Assembly (NCBI GenBank): GCA_005281725.1
Contig: SSBO01000012.1
Coordinates: forward strand, 19,419,060-19,483,059
Source of the DNA: Wuchereria bancrofti
Lineage: Eukaryota > Nematoda > Chromadorea > Rhabditida > Onchocercidae
Length of the DNA stretch: 64,000 bases
Direction of reading: 5' to 3'
Part shown: in pieces, positions 39,633-53,029 of the stretch
Numbering within the stretch: position 1 is the first letter of the stretch
Layout: each line of letters starts with the position of its first letter
The notes under the pieces: generated by a model
What the model was told of the DNA's origin: nothing
Databases searched by the model: none
Seen by the model: the letters and a program-made list of their open reading frames with translations, nothing else
Translations under genes and position numbers: made by a program

Positions 39633-40868
39633 TTTGAAATTGTTCTTAGTTGTTGATCTCATGCTGCCTTTTTTGTTGCTCTGAATGGAACAAATAGTTA
39701 TGAAACTGAGAGGATGAAAAAGTTTCCGTTTAAATTATTAGTGATATAAATAAGCAGACTGAAAATTTGATAAACATGGGGGATTCTTTATAACAGAGCT
39801 ATGAAAATGTTTTAAATATTGATAATGACCTGAGAAATATTACGCATTGTGTCTTTTTTTTTTTCAAGTGTAAAGGAGGACAGTCATATTCACCAGAGAG
39901 TGTGAATAATAAGAAACGTTGAAAATGGTTTTAATGGCGTGCTTAAATATATTGTTAAAACTGGAAAAAAAAAGCAGTACTGATGAATTGAATTAACGAA
40001 AAGAAGAAAGTAATTTCATGACTATTTCCATTTCGCTCAGTAAATAAGCATACAATCATCAAACCAAATTACTTCTTATTCAGTAGCTATTTAGTTATTA
40101 AGACGCTCACTTGAGACCATAATTTGGTGTAAACGCATCAAGTGCTTTGAGTAACTTTGTTACCTTGATGAAATAGAATGATATGATACTTTGACAAATG
40201 AGTTCAACTATGATTTTATCACCTTAAGTTTTTTTTTCTTTGTATGAAAGGAGGATTGTAAGAACAAATGGAATCTATCGATGTCTCAAATAGCAGCAAA
40301 ATTATGGCGTCCTGAAGACATTTTGGCATTGAAATCAAGTGTCAAAGAAATTGCTTTTTTTCTTTACGAGATATCTTTCTATCTGCAATAAAGAGTCGCA
40401 TGAAAGTTTTTAATTTTTTCTCAGCCTGACTGGATAATATGCAAATATTTCTTTCTGACATGCTAATTTTTTAATTCAACTTATATGTATATGCATGCAT
40501 ATATCGATTGGTAAATTGAAAGTCTCAAGCTTGTGGTCCACCAACCAAGTTTTCTCATTTGTTAAAATGGTTGTTTTGTTTCATTGTTTTAAATTTTTGA
40601 TTGTTAGTTTTTTCCATTTACTCAAATTTTATTTCAAATTTAAAATTTGGTTTTTAAGTAGCATTTAATCTTTATAAGTTGTAAAAATTACTGCCAAAGG
40701 AAGGATATAAATGGTCTAACTGAGTTAAGTTTGATTTTTTTTTTCTTTTTTTTGCATGAAACAGATGTAATATTTATTTTCCATACTGTTTTTGTATTCA
40801 AAATAAAAGCAAAAATTGGAAAGGTTAAAGATTGTCTTTGTCGGTGATATGATAGGATCAACAATTAG
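39633..40868. other. CPSF2 3' UTR and intergenic region
   Basis: AT-rich. AATAAA at about 40387 is a possible CPSF2 polyadenylation signal. A 36-codon open frame (40281-40391) beginning MSQIAAKLWRPEDILALKSS has protein-like composition but no recognised family. A hydrophobic open stretch starting with ATG near 40567 could be a signal-peptide exon of the next gene, but a phase-compatible donor is weak. Confidence 0.45.
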
Positions 40869-41510
40869 TCTGCTATGTTACTCAAGTTTTTTTCAACAAC
40901 AATACGAAGAGTGTGATGATAGTGATTATTGCTTTTTCTTGGAAGATTATTCGATATTCGATCCAACCGACACACAAAATCATACACGTAGTTGTGAACG
41001 GCGAGGTTACTGTAAGGTGATTAAAGTAGTTGATTACAGTATGAAATTGTTAAGTAGAAGGATGAAATACGATAAGAAAAAAGGATATAATGATACTGTA
41101 AAAAATTTTTCTTTCTTGCTAAGTATTTACCTTCGATTTAAAACTGCGATAAGTGTTAGAACGTTTTTTTTTTTAATTTTCAAACTTTTTGAAAAAGAAA
41201 GAATTCAGATTTTTTATAGATCAAAAATTAAAAAACCATAAAAAAATGAAGAATTCTTATTGAGGCTAATTTATTGCTAAATTATATTTAGTGATTTCTT
41301 ATTCCTACTTTTTTTTTTCAAAATAAATTTCAGACACTGGTTGAAAATTTGAATGGCAAGATTTTGACAAAATATGGTTTGACACATAAATGTGGAACTT
41401 TTATGGCAACTGAAAAGACATATGCAGATTTATGTTGTTGCAATTATAACTGGTGTAACAGGTTAAAGGTTAATGAATTACCATTAGTAATGAATGGAAA
41501 AAATAGATAG
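40869..41510 (+). CDS. 3' exons of a secreted or GPI-type cysteine-rich Ly6/three-finger-like protein
   Basis: Two exons are supported: 40869-41016 and 41334-41510, joined in phase 0, with stop TAG at 41508. The first gives LLCYSSFFQQQYEECDDSDY, then CFF, SCERRGYCK; the second gives KCGTFMATEKTYADLCCCNY followed by NWCN. A CY start, spaced cysteines and a closing CCC..xxCN are characteristic of the Ly6/uPAR/activin-receptor-ectodomain fold that is abundant in nematodes. I cannot tell which subfamily. The 5' exon with the signal peptide is not assigned: the frame is blocked by TAA about 60 bases upstream and the acceptor CAATTAG at 40868 is the best entry point. The tail after NWCN is only 17 residues and not hydrophobic, so a GPI anchor is not evident. 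Function unknown. Confidence 0.6.
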
Positions 41511-41978
41511 ATGAAAAGTAGAACAAGAAGATGGGAAGAAAGAAATGAAATATGAAATACTTCGTAACTGATGGAATAATTCATGAATTGCAATTAATAT
41601 ATATGGTTGAACCTTTTAAATTTGTTGTAATTTCTTTCGTATTGAATTTGTTCTTTTTTTTATTATTAATCTTTCATTTAATCAATTATTAGGTTTAACT
41701 CTTGAAATTTTATTTACAGTTGAAAATTATTGCATATTTTTGTTGTTGTAACTATTTTAGGATATAAAGGATTTCTTACATATTTTTACAAACATGCATA
41801 TCTTGCATAATTTCAGTGCATACTTTTTACAAACACTGTTATTATTTCCTTTTCTCCTATTCAATTATCCTTTAAATAAATAATATTAAAATTTGTAATA
41901 AGCTTTAAATGCTTTTTTAAAATAATTAAGATGGAGTCAAAATTAAATGTTTAAATCAGTTTGTTTGAAACAAAATTG
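41511..41978. other. Non-coding AT-rich stretch
   Basis: No protein-like frame; probably 3' UTR of the Ly6-like gene and intergenic DNA. Confidence 0.6.
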
Positions 41979-44615
41979 AAAAAAAAAATATGATATTAAG
42001 AATTTTTAGCAAATTCAAATAATTTAAAGTAATTAAGATGAAAATAAATTAAAATATTAATGTCAAACTCGTTTAAAATAAATAAAATTTATTAACAAAA
42101 ACAAAGACTATATTCTTTTTTTTTTGCTTCCTTTGATACACAAAAAGATTTTTGTCGCCTTTTTCTTTCATTCTTTTGCGGAATCTTTCATATAATTTTT
42201 AGCCAAACATCAAAGATTGCTAGAATCAGTTTGTTGCGTAATTAACACTCATATATATATATGTCCTTGTTGATACATATCAATGTAAGCAGCAGTAAAG
42301 ATTGACCGTTGTCCACTCCAATTCAGATTCATAGAAAAAGAAGGATTTTTGATCTGCTAGAAAATTTATGTGACGCGGTCATTTGACAATACAACTTGAC
42401 ACATCACAAATCACATCTTTTATCTTATAATATTTACCTATCACTTTACTAATTTTACCGAAATGTCATACCACGTATCATTCTATAATACCCACAAATA
42501 ATTCTTTAATACTTACGTATCATTCTACTACGATACGTATCATTTTATAATACCTATTTATAACTCAATATTATTTTATCATTAATATAGCACATAGCGG
42601 CAATCAGTATGTTATTAAATTACTCTAATTAATCGAATTCTTCTTAATCTAACTTAATTTTTCATTTTTTATTTAATTAGATTTTGTCCAATTTTTTGCA
42701 CTATATATCTATCTTCTAAATCTGTAAATATTTAATGATTTGAAATTTGCATTGATTTCATAAATATCAGTGTTTGTTCATTTAATTATTTCTCCTTCCT
42801 TTTTTTCCTTTTGTAAGTGTAAAAAAAAACTGAAATTTAGCTTTATAAACGAAAAAGCTAGAAATAATATTAAATGATGGAAGGAAGTGTTAATTTACCA
42901 AGATTTATGTCATATTCGCAACATTTTAAAACATTACAATTCTTATTTTACTTTCCAATATATTACACTTCTATAATGCATTGAATTTTTAAAGAAATTT
43001 TGTATTTCATCATATGATTATAAAAAAAAAAAAATCAAAATGATTATAATTAAAAGTTGATTTTAAATCTTAGTATTATCATATATCATTTGTAAAAAGG
43101 TTAAAAAAAATTAAATAGCAATCACATACGAACACAAGCACAGACATTTGAATACCATCAAAAAATTCAAAAAAAAAAGTAAAGGTTTTATCATAAATAG
43201 GAAGAAAAAAATATTACCAATATTAAGTAGCAAGTTCAAATGACATAGAAATATGCAAATGTCACATTCATATTAATTAAAGAATTATGTAGCGCTAAAA
43301 GCATATAATTATTTGGCAAACCATAAGCTTAGTGTTATTAATATCTTTCTTACTATCAATTGTTAATCTATGAATCTGTGAAGATTTCAAATTAATGAAT
43401 GAATCAAATTCTTATCTTTTGTGATTTTTCCTTCCCAAAATTCCTTCAATTCTACTTTTAACTATTACAGAATGATAGGTTAAAAAACCAAATTAAATTT
43501 TAAAGTTAGTCAAATATATTTTATTGTATATATATTATTCCTTCATCAAAGATTTGGTTATGCCAAAATAATATGCATTTAACCTATAATTACGATATTA
43601 CTAATTATTTTGGGATCATTCTTTTTCGCCTTTTCTTTATTTTCTTCTTTCTTTTTCCTAATCTGTTATTGCAATCTATCAATAAATTGAAAAAAAATAT
43701 ATAATATTAAATACGATTCCATTAATTATTACAGAACGATAAGTAATTATCCTATTTTGTCAAATAAAAAAAAATAGTAAATTCTCAAAATGTTGCAAAA
43801 TCGTTATCAAAAGGTATCGTTACCATTTTGTGTTGCACAAATTCCAACATTTTAAATATTCACTGCTAACAAATTCAATCAGGGAATATTTGTTTCATCG
43901 ATACATCCAGTACCACTGATGTTATCATTGTTGTTATTATTAACGTTATCAGCGCTTTCATTGTTATTATTGTTATTATAACTTATTTTCACCACTATTG
44001 TTATATTACTATCACTATTATTGCTACTGCGTTTGTTTATATTACTATTGCCAATGTTCCACTGCTATTAATATTAATATTAATAGTATTTACTATTATT
44101 AAATTATTATTATTATTAATTATTATTATTAATCATTACTATGGTTAATTATCATTACTATTAATTATTATTATTAATCATTATTATGATTAATTATTAT
44201 TATTATTATAATTACATTATCGTTATTATGATATTATTACCGGCAGTTACAATCATCAGATTCCTGGCTTATTTCTATTTTTCTATTTTATCCGTTTTTC
44301 ATCACATAAATGATTTAAATGATAATTCTTCTTTTTATCAGGGTAACTTCAACAAAATTTTAGGATCATAATTTTTATGATAATTATATTGCTTATCGAT
44401 TTTTTCTTCCATTGCTTATTTAAGGAAGAAAAGTGTTTAATTTCCATTTATTTCTTTCATAACAAATGTTCGTTTTTTCCTTCCTTATTTTGTTTTTTGT
44501 TTTTCTTTTTTAAATTGTGTTTAAAAACAAATAGGAAATAAATTTAAAAAAAAGGAAAAAAGCAACAACATGTTTGCATTGTGAAAAAGAAAATACATCA
44601 TCGGTTTGAGTTAAA
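41979..44615. repeat. Repeated block, copy A
   Basis: Starts at the poly-A followed by TATGATATTAAG and ends at a single N (44616). Non-coding, AT-rich; its right part carries a TTA/ATT trinucleotide tract (43917-44220). The block recurs with offset 2636 as copy B and its last 1338 bases recur with offset 3333 as copy C. Only one base, N, separates the copies, which points to contig joins. Confidence 0.85.
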
Positions 44616-44616
44616 N

Positions 44617-46609
44617 AAAAAAAATATGATATTAAGAATTTTTAGCAAATTCAAATAATTTAAAGTAATTAAGATGAAAATAAATTAAAATATTAACGTC
44701 AAATTCGTTTAAAATAAATAAAATTTATTAACCAAAACGATATTCTTTTTTTTTGACTACATTTTTTTTTTTGCTTCCTTTGATACATAAAAAGATTTTT
44801 GTCGCCTTTTTCTTTCATTCTTTTGCGGAATCTTTCATATAGTTTTTAGCCAAACATCAAAGATTGCTAGAATCAGTTTGTTGCGTAATTAACACTCATA
44901 TATATATATGTCCTTGTTGATACATATCAATGTAAGCAGCAGTAAAGATTGACCGTTGTCCACTCCAATTCAGATTCATAGAAAAAGAAGGATTTTTGAT
45001 CTGCTAGAAAATTTACGTGATGCGGTCATTTGACAATGCAACTTGACACATCACAAATCACATCTTTTATCTTATAATATTTACCTATCACTTTACTAAT
45101 TTTACCGAAATGTCATACCACGTATCATTCTATAATACCGACAAATAATTCTTTAATACTTACGTATCATTTTATAACTTACACGTATCATTCTACTACG
45201 ATACGTATCATTCTATAATACGTATTTATAACTCAATATTATTTTATCATTAATATAGCACATAGCGGCAATCAGTATATTATTAAATTACTCTAGTTAA
45301 TCGAATTCTTAATCTAACTTAATTTTTCATTTTTTATTTAATTAGATTTTGTCCAATTTCTTGCACTATATATCTATCTTCTAGATCTGTAAATATTTAA
45401 TGATTTGAAATTTGCATTGATTTCATAAATATCAGTGTCTGTTCATTTAATTATTTCTCCTTCCTTTTTTCCTTTTGCAAGTGTAAAAAAAAGTGAAATT
45501 TAGCTTTACAAACGAAAAAGCTAGAAATAATATTAGATGATGGAAGGAAGTGTTAATTTCCAAGATTTATGTCATATTCGCAACATTTTAAAACATTACA
45601 ATTCTTATTTTACTTTCCAATGTATTACACTTCTATAATGCATTGAATTTTTAGAGAAATTTTGTATTTCATCATATGATTATAAAAAAAAAAAAATCAA
45701 AATGATTATAATTAAAAGCTGATTTTAAATCTTAGTATTATCATATATCATTTGTAAAAAGGTTAAAAAAAATTAAATAGTAATCACATACGAACACAAG
45801 CATATTTGTTTCATCGATACATCCAGTGCCACTGATGTTATCATTGTTGTTGTTATTAACGTTATCAGCGCTTTCATTGGTATTATTGTTATATTATAAC
45901 TTATTTTCACCACTACTGTTATTATTACTATCACTATTATTGCTATTGCGTTTGTTTATATCACTATTGCCAATGTTCCACTGCTATTAATATTAATATT
46001 AACAGTATTTACTATTATTAAATTATCATTATTATTAATTATTATTATTAATCATTATTATGGTTAATTATTATTACTATTAATTACTATTATTAACCAT
46101 TATTATGATTAATTATTATTATTATCATTAATTATTATTATTTATTATTATTACTATTATTATTTGTTATTATTAATCATTATTACTGTTATTATTATAA
46201 TTACATTATCGTTATTATGATATTATTACCGGCAGTTACAATCATCAGATTCCTGCTTATTTCTATTTTTCGATTTTATCCGTTTTTCATCACATAAATG
46301 ATTTAAATGATAACCCTTCTTTTTATCAGGGTAACTTCAACAAAGTTTTAGGATCATAATTTTTATGATAACTATATTGCTTATCGATTTTTCCTTCCAC
46401 TGCTTATTTAAGGAAGAAAAGTGTTTAATTTCCATTTATTTCTTTCATAACAAATGTTCGTTTTTTCCTTCCTTATTTTGTTTTTTGTTTTTCTTTTTTA
46501 AATTGTGTTTAAAAACAAATAGGAAATAAATTTAAAAAAAAGGAAAAAAGCAACAACATGTTTGCATTGTGAAAAAGAGAATATATCATCGGTTTGAGTT
46601 AAAAAAATT
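44617..46609. repeat. Repeated block, copy B (divergent, lacks about 745 bases of copy A)
   Basis: Begins exactly where copy A begins but shows scattered substitutions and small indels, an extra unit in a short tandem repeat near 45165, a longer TTA tract, and lacks the counterpart of about 43141-43885. Ends at the single N at 46610. No coding content. Confidence 0.85.
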
Positions 46610-46610
46610 N

Positions 46611-47948
46611 TAAAGAATTATGTAGCGCTAAAAGCATATAATTATTTGGCAAACCATAAGCTTAGTGTTATTAATATCTTTCTTACTATCAATTGTTAAT
46701 CTATGAATCTGTGAAGATTTCAAATTAATGAATGAATCAAATTCTTATCTTTTGTGATTTTTCCTTCCCAAAATTCCTTCAATTCTACTTTTAACTATTA
46801 CAGAATGATAGGTTAAAAAACCAAATTAAATTTTAAAGTTAGTCAAATATATTTTATTGTATATATATTATTCCTTCATCAAAGATTTGGTTATGCCAAA
46901 ATAATATGCATTTAACCTATAATTACGATATTACTAATTATTTTGGGATCATTCTTTTTCGCCTTTTCTTTATTTTCTTCTTTCTTTTTCCTAATCTGTT
47001 ATTGCAATCTATCAATAAATTGAAAAAAAATATATAATATTAAATACGATTCCATTAATTATTACAGAACGATAAGTAATTATCCTATTTTGTCAAATAA
47101 AAAAAAATAGTAAATTCTCAAAATGTTGCAAAATCGTTATCAAAAGGTATCGTTACCATTTTGTGTTGCACAAATTCCAACATTTTAAATATTCACTGCT
47201 AACAAATTCAATCAGGGAATATTTGTTTCATCGATACATCCAGTACCACTGATGTTATCATTGTTGTTATTATTAACGTTATCAGCGCTTTCATTGTTAT
47301 TATTGTTATTATAACTTATTTTCACCACTATTGTTATATTACTATCACTATTATTGCTACTGCGTTTGTTTATATTACTATTGCCAATGTTCCACTGCTA
47401 TTAATATTAATATTAATAGTATTTACTATTATTAAATTATTATTATTATTAATTATTATTATTAATCATTACTATGGTTAATTATCATTACTATTAATTA
47501 TTATTATTAATCATTATTATGATTAATTATTATTATTATTATAATTACATTATCGTTATTATGATATTATTACCGGCAGTTACAATCATCAGATTCCTGG
47601 CTTATTTCTATTTTTCTATTTTATCCGTTTTTCATCACATAAATGATTTAAATGATAATTCTTCTTTTTATCAGGGTAACTTCAACAAAATTTTAGGATC
47701 ATAATTTTTATGATAATTATATTGCTTATCGATTTTTTCTTCCATTGCTTATTTAAGGAAGAAAAGTGTTTAATTTCCATTTATTTCTTTCATAACAAAT
47801 GTTCGTTTTTTCCTTCCTTATTTTGTTTTTTGTTTTTCTTTTTTAAATTGTGTTTAAAAACAAATAGGAAATAAATTTAAAAAAAAGGAAAAAAGCAACA
47901 ACATGTTTGCATTGTGAAAAAGAAAATACATCATCGGTTTGAGTTAAA
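46611..47948. repeat. Repeated block, copy C (apparently identical to 43278-44615)
   Basis: Starts mid-block after the N at 46610. I saw no difference from copy A over its whole length, including an open frame of 61 codons at identical offset 3333. It then continues into unique sequence at about 47949. Confidence 0.85.
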
Positions 47949-50900
47949 AAAATTTTTTTTTAAAATGTTTTTTCCCACTATTTCTCTCTTTCCTTCTCTC
48001 TTTCCTCTATTAAATTGTTATTTCCATTTCTCTTTTCGTAATTTATCATGAATGAATGAATGATTTGACGGTTAAATCGCTTTTTGATAAATATTTTCAA
48101 TTTTCAAGAACAATTTTTATAATCCTTCTATTTATAAGTCTGCATCTTATTCATTTTCTATTTTATTTTTTAATTAAATTAATTATCAATGATTGGTGTT
48201 ACTTTTCATTGAATAATTTCATTTAGAATAGAAATATAAGGAGAAAGGAAGAAGGAAAAATCAAAATGAAAAATAAATTTTATAATTAAAAAATATCATA
48301 CTTGAATAACATATGAAAAGAAATGGAAAAAATTTTTATATTTCAAAATATTTGAAATAAAAACAAATAATATAGAAATGTGTATAAGAGGAAAAGAGTA
48401 AATAACTTTTTTTTTCAGAAAAAAAAAATGTGATGAATAGGAGAATAGGAATGAAGAGATAAAATATATACCTGTTTCTTCTTTACTTTTTGTTTTCCCT
48501 CTCTTCAATACACATCGCTTTCATTCATTCATTCATTCATTCATTTATTCAAGTTAGCGATCGATATAAGCGCTAATTGTTTCTCATAATGGACAATGGA
48601 TACTTACTTATTTCAAACATTGAATAAAATGAAAAGGTAAAGAGATGAGAGAGAGAGAGAGAGAGAGAAAGAGAGATGCGGGATCGTTTTAATCAAAGAA
48701 ACAACAAAACATCAAAGAAGGCAATTTTTCATCATTTTCTTTCTTTCTTATTTATCATCATCACTTTCTTTCAATTTCTTTTCGTTCTTTAGTTAGAAAG
48801 ATAATAAAAAGAAAAGGAAGAAAAAGAAAATGGAAAATATGAATGAATAATTGTTGTTAAATGAATAAGGAGGAAATAATACATAAAAGAGGAAAGTGTA
48901 TATTTATTCTTTCTTTTTTTTCATTTTTTCAACACATCAAAAAGAGGGTGAAATGAGGAGTGGAAAAATGAGGGATTCTTTTATTGTTTCCGGACGCAAC
49001 TGTCCTTTTGATGTTGGTTTAATTAGATAAGCTAAATATGTTATGTCGTTATTCCTGTTTCATTTTATTTGTCAAAAAATGCGTGAACATATTGTTATTA
49101 TTAATGCCATTAGTCAATTTTCGATTTGACCTTGAAATGTGAACTGTTGTTGTTGATCGGTTTTGATCACTTCTTTAAATGTTAATTGTTGTTGTTGTTG
49201 CTGTTGCTGTCGTTGCTATTGCTGTTGGTAATGATTAGTATAGATTTGAGCTATTAATTAGTCTGGTTTTTTTAAATGTGAATTATTGTTGATCAATTTT
49301 AATTTTATCTTTAAATATGAATTATTGCTGTTTCCTCCATATTAACAATGGTTATTGAATAATACGTGTGCTATTTATTTATTTTTTTTTTTATTATTGT
49401 GACTTTTCGATATAATCACTAACTGATTGCTCCTTTTTACCAATGTTTACTTATATTAAACAAACACCAATGATTTATTTATTTTTTATTTTTTGTTGTT
49501 TTCTTCATTTCTTTTTCTTCTTTTTTTATTTCGTTAGAAAAATGTTGAGATGTGGCAGAAGAGAAAGAAAATGTTTATACATTCGAAATTTCAATTAAAT
49601 TTAACTTTAACAAATTCATTAGCCATTCTTTCCTTTCTTTTTCTATCCTTTCTCTTCCTCTCTTCTTTTCTTTTCTATGGAAATTGTTGTAAATGATAAT
49701 AATGACAAAAATGTGATAAGTTTTTTGTTTTCTTTTAACAAACTGCAAAATTGATATTCTATAATTGCGCAAATAAGAGAAAAAAGTTCTATTATATTAC
49801 AGTATTAATGTAATGAAGTATATTTGCTAAAGAATTAAAATATATGTATGAAAAACAGAAAGAAAAAAAATCGAAAGATCGTAATCGATATAATTTTTTT
49901 TTCTTCTAAACTGCTTATTTAACATTTTTTAAAAGTATTTTCAAACAGATTTTACTTTCTTCTTCCTTCTTTTCTATTTTCGTTTCATTTCTTTTCGCTT
50001 TTTTCTCAATTATCAAAAAAAAAAGGAAAAAAAGTGGATGATTGTAATTTGTTCGCAGAGAGATATATCTCTTTCAAAAAAAAAAAAAAAGAGCGAGAAA
50101 GAGAAAGAGAGAAGAAAAGGAAAGAATGAAAGAAGGTATGAAGAAAAAATTTGAACAAAACAAAAAGTAAGGAAAAAAAGAGGAAGAAAAAAACATTACT
50201 TCTTTAAAAGGCGATCCATCATTCATTTTCATTTCTTCATCATTTCCTCTTCCAAATAATTGTTCACTTTTCAATTTCCATTTGAAATGCTTTTAATGCA
50301 AACGTTTGTTCATACATTTATGTGCACACTATTCATATAAAATATATGAACAAATATATAAATCAGTAGACTAAATTAATGAACTTAGTCGATCAATTAA
50401 TAAATTCATAAGGAAATTCCGAAAATAGTAGTAATGCATTAAAGTATACATTTGATATATAATTTTTTATATACTAATTTATATAAATGTACAAAAGCCA
50501 ATACGTATTCAATAATGAATTAATTGGAATAACATGTAATAATTGGTTTACATATTATTCATGTAAATGTGTAAACAAATATATATTAGTATATTAGTGA
50601 ATTAATCAAGTTAATCGATCAATTAATAAATTAATAAAGATATTTCATTAGTAGTAATGTATGGACATCCATATATGTATGGAGTAATGTGTAAAAATAA
50701 TAATAATAATGGTAACAACAGTAATAATAGTAGTAATAATAATAATGATAATGATAATAATGATGATAATAATGATAATAGTAATAATAATGATAATAAT
50801 AATAATAACAATAATAGTGATAGTAATAATAATAATAATAGTAATAATAATAATAATGTCTTTAGTTAAAAGGCTTCATTTTGGTTTCCTGTTGAATTAT

Positions 50901-53029
50901 TATTAATCTTATTATTATTATTCTATAATAGTGTAAATTTTTTAGTATTTATTAATTTCATCAATAATCAAAAAAAAAAAAAATGGAGTTAAATGGTATT
51001 AGTTTATAATGATAAACTTTAATTGTATCAATTCATTTATTAGTTACTCATCGTTTACATTTGCTTTTCCTCATCCTTATGCTATGAACACTTTCCCTCT
51101 ATCTGTAATGGCATAAACCTCTTAAAGATGATTAATTAATTTAATGAAGAACTAAGAAAACAAAGTTAAACAATGATTGTGTTTGTGATATTACTGCTTA
51201 TTACAGTCATTATAATCTGATACATTATCTGATATATTATGAGTCGTTTACATTAACTTCTGTTATTTAATAAATTTTTTATTTTTTGCCCTTTTCCTTA
51301 TTCATTCACCCTACCAAGTATAACTTATGCTATTGCTACAAAAAAAAGTGAAATAAAAAAAAAACGATAGTCAAATAGATAAATTAGTTTTTAAAAAAGA
51401 TATTTGTTAAAAGGTTACTTATTCACATTTTTTTTTCAAAACAAATTTTTCACATTTGTCACTATTTTTCAACGAATGAAATAGTTTCTCTAATACGATA
51501 ATGAAAAAAACAGTTGTGTTACTATGTTGTTGGTTACTATTTTTACGTTTTTTTCTTTTTTTTTTGTCCAATTTGAATTATAAAATTTTTTGATGGAATT
51601 TTTAAAAGATAAGAAGAAATAGTTTTATTTCATTTTTTTGTTTTCTTATATCATTAAAAAAAAAAAAAGAAATTAAATGGACAAATTCTACGTGATGTGT
51701 CATATACATATACAATCTGATAATGTCATATGGTACTTGACATATTCTGTTTATTGGAAAATAAATAATGCATTCATTTCATTTCAATTCATTTCATTAA
51801 TTGTTATCAGTTCCTATTCACACTGCATCCATTTCTATGCTTCCATCACAAAATATAGCGAAAGCATTACGATGAATGAATAAATAAATTATCGTTACGT
51901 TTGATGAGATAATTGCTTATGTGCAAGTCATGCGTAAAGGAGAAAAAAGTGGGGAAATAAGCTTGTGGAGAAATTTTCTCTTTTTTTTACCTTCTCATTA
52001 AATTTCACCAGATTTCACTTCTACAGTATGTTGTACAGTATCACTTCTGCACAGTTATACATATTTTGAGCCGCACTAATTTTATTGGATTAGTTGTATG
52101 CACTATCCGTGTATAGTACAAGCTTTATATTATGTGAAGTATCGGTACGGTATATCAGGTTAGATGTCTACTAATATCCTTGTGCCACTGCACAAAAACT
52201 TCATACCATAGTTGTATCGTGTTCTGAGCGTATACAGTATTCTCTGGCATACAGTACCTTACGATCATTTTTGTATCACTCCTTTTTCCTTTTTTTCTCG
52301 TATTATTTTAATCTTTTAGATATTTAAAAGTAAGAATATGTTTTAAGCATATATCTTCTTCTTATAGTAGAATTCTCTTGAGAATTGATCAAATTTTAAT
52401 AATCAGTTAATAATTTAGTCATTTAATTACTAAAATGGATAGAAGCACAAACCGAATGATATACACTACCTTAGTGATATAAATTAATATTACTAATAAA
52501 GAATCTGTAGAAGGAAATTTTAGAATTTTGTCAGAAATTTCATTTTAATCATTTTCTAGTCGATGAAAACGTTTTAATTTCATTGTTTTTTAAAGAAAAA
52601 AATTGTGAAATGGATAAATTAACAGAATGATATATACAATATCTTCTTCCCTAATTCCTATAATTATTATCTTTTCTTTTTTCCATACACTGATTAGAAT
52701 CGGTAATATATTTGCTTAAGTAAAAAGATGGGACTAATAGTTGCATGTGACACTTTTCGGGTAAAGAAGTAGTTATGATGCTATCGTGTCGAAGTTATGA
52801 TTAATTTCATCGTTAATGGATGTGATGCTTATCGATAATAATCACTAGAAGAGATCGTAGAAAGGATATGAAGCGGGGATAAAAAAAAAAAGAAAAGAAA
52901 GAATGATTCGACTGAAAGAACAAATATTTCACACAATTAATGAACAAAAGAAAGGAAGAAAAAAGAAATCAAATTCATGAGAATCATTCGAATTCAAAAA
53001 TAAACAGATTAATTGTTGGCTGAAATAAA
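47949..53029. other. Gene-poor AT-rich region
   Basis: About 5 kb with no convincing exon. Contains simple repeats: ATTC (48521-48545), GA (48646-48676), GTT/GCT (49187-49230), AAT (50695-50862) and many A/T homopolymers. A stretch of higher complexity lies at about 52020-52265. Open frames here are repeat-encoded. Confidence 0.6.
50695..50862. repeat. (AAT)n trinucleotide repeat with GAT/AGT variants
   Basis: Imperfect AAT repeats directly visible; open on both strands in several frames, giving poly-Asn, poly-Ile or poly-Leu frames that are not genes. Confidence 0.95.

Noticed and set aside
44186..44371. Open frame of 61 codons, repeated identically at 47519-47704
   Set aside because: Starts in an ATT repeat and is duplicated only because the block is repeated.
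50623..50906. Poly-Leu, poly-Asn and poly-Ile open frames
   Set aside because: All three come from one trinucleotide repeat read in different frames.
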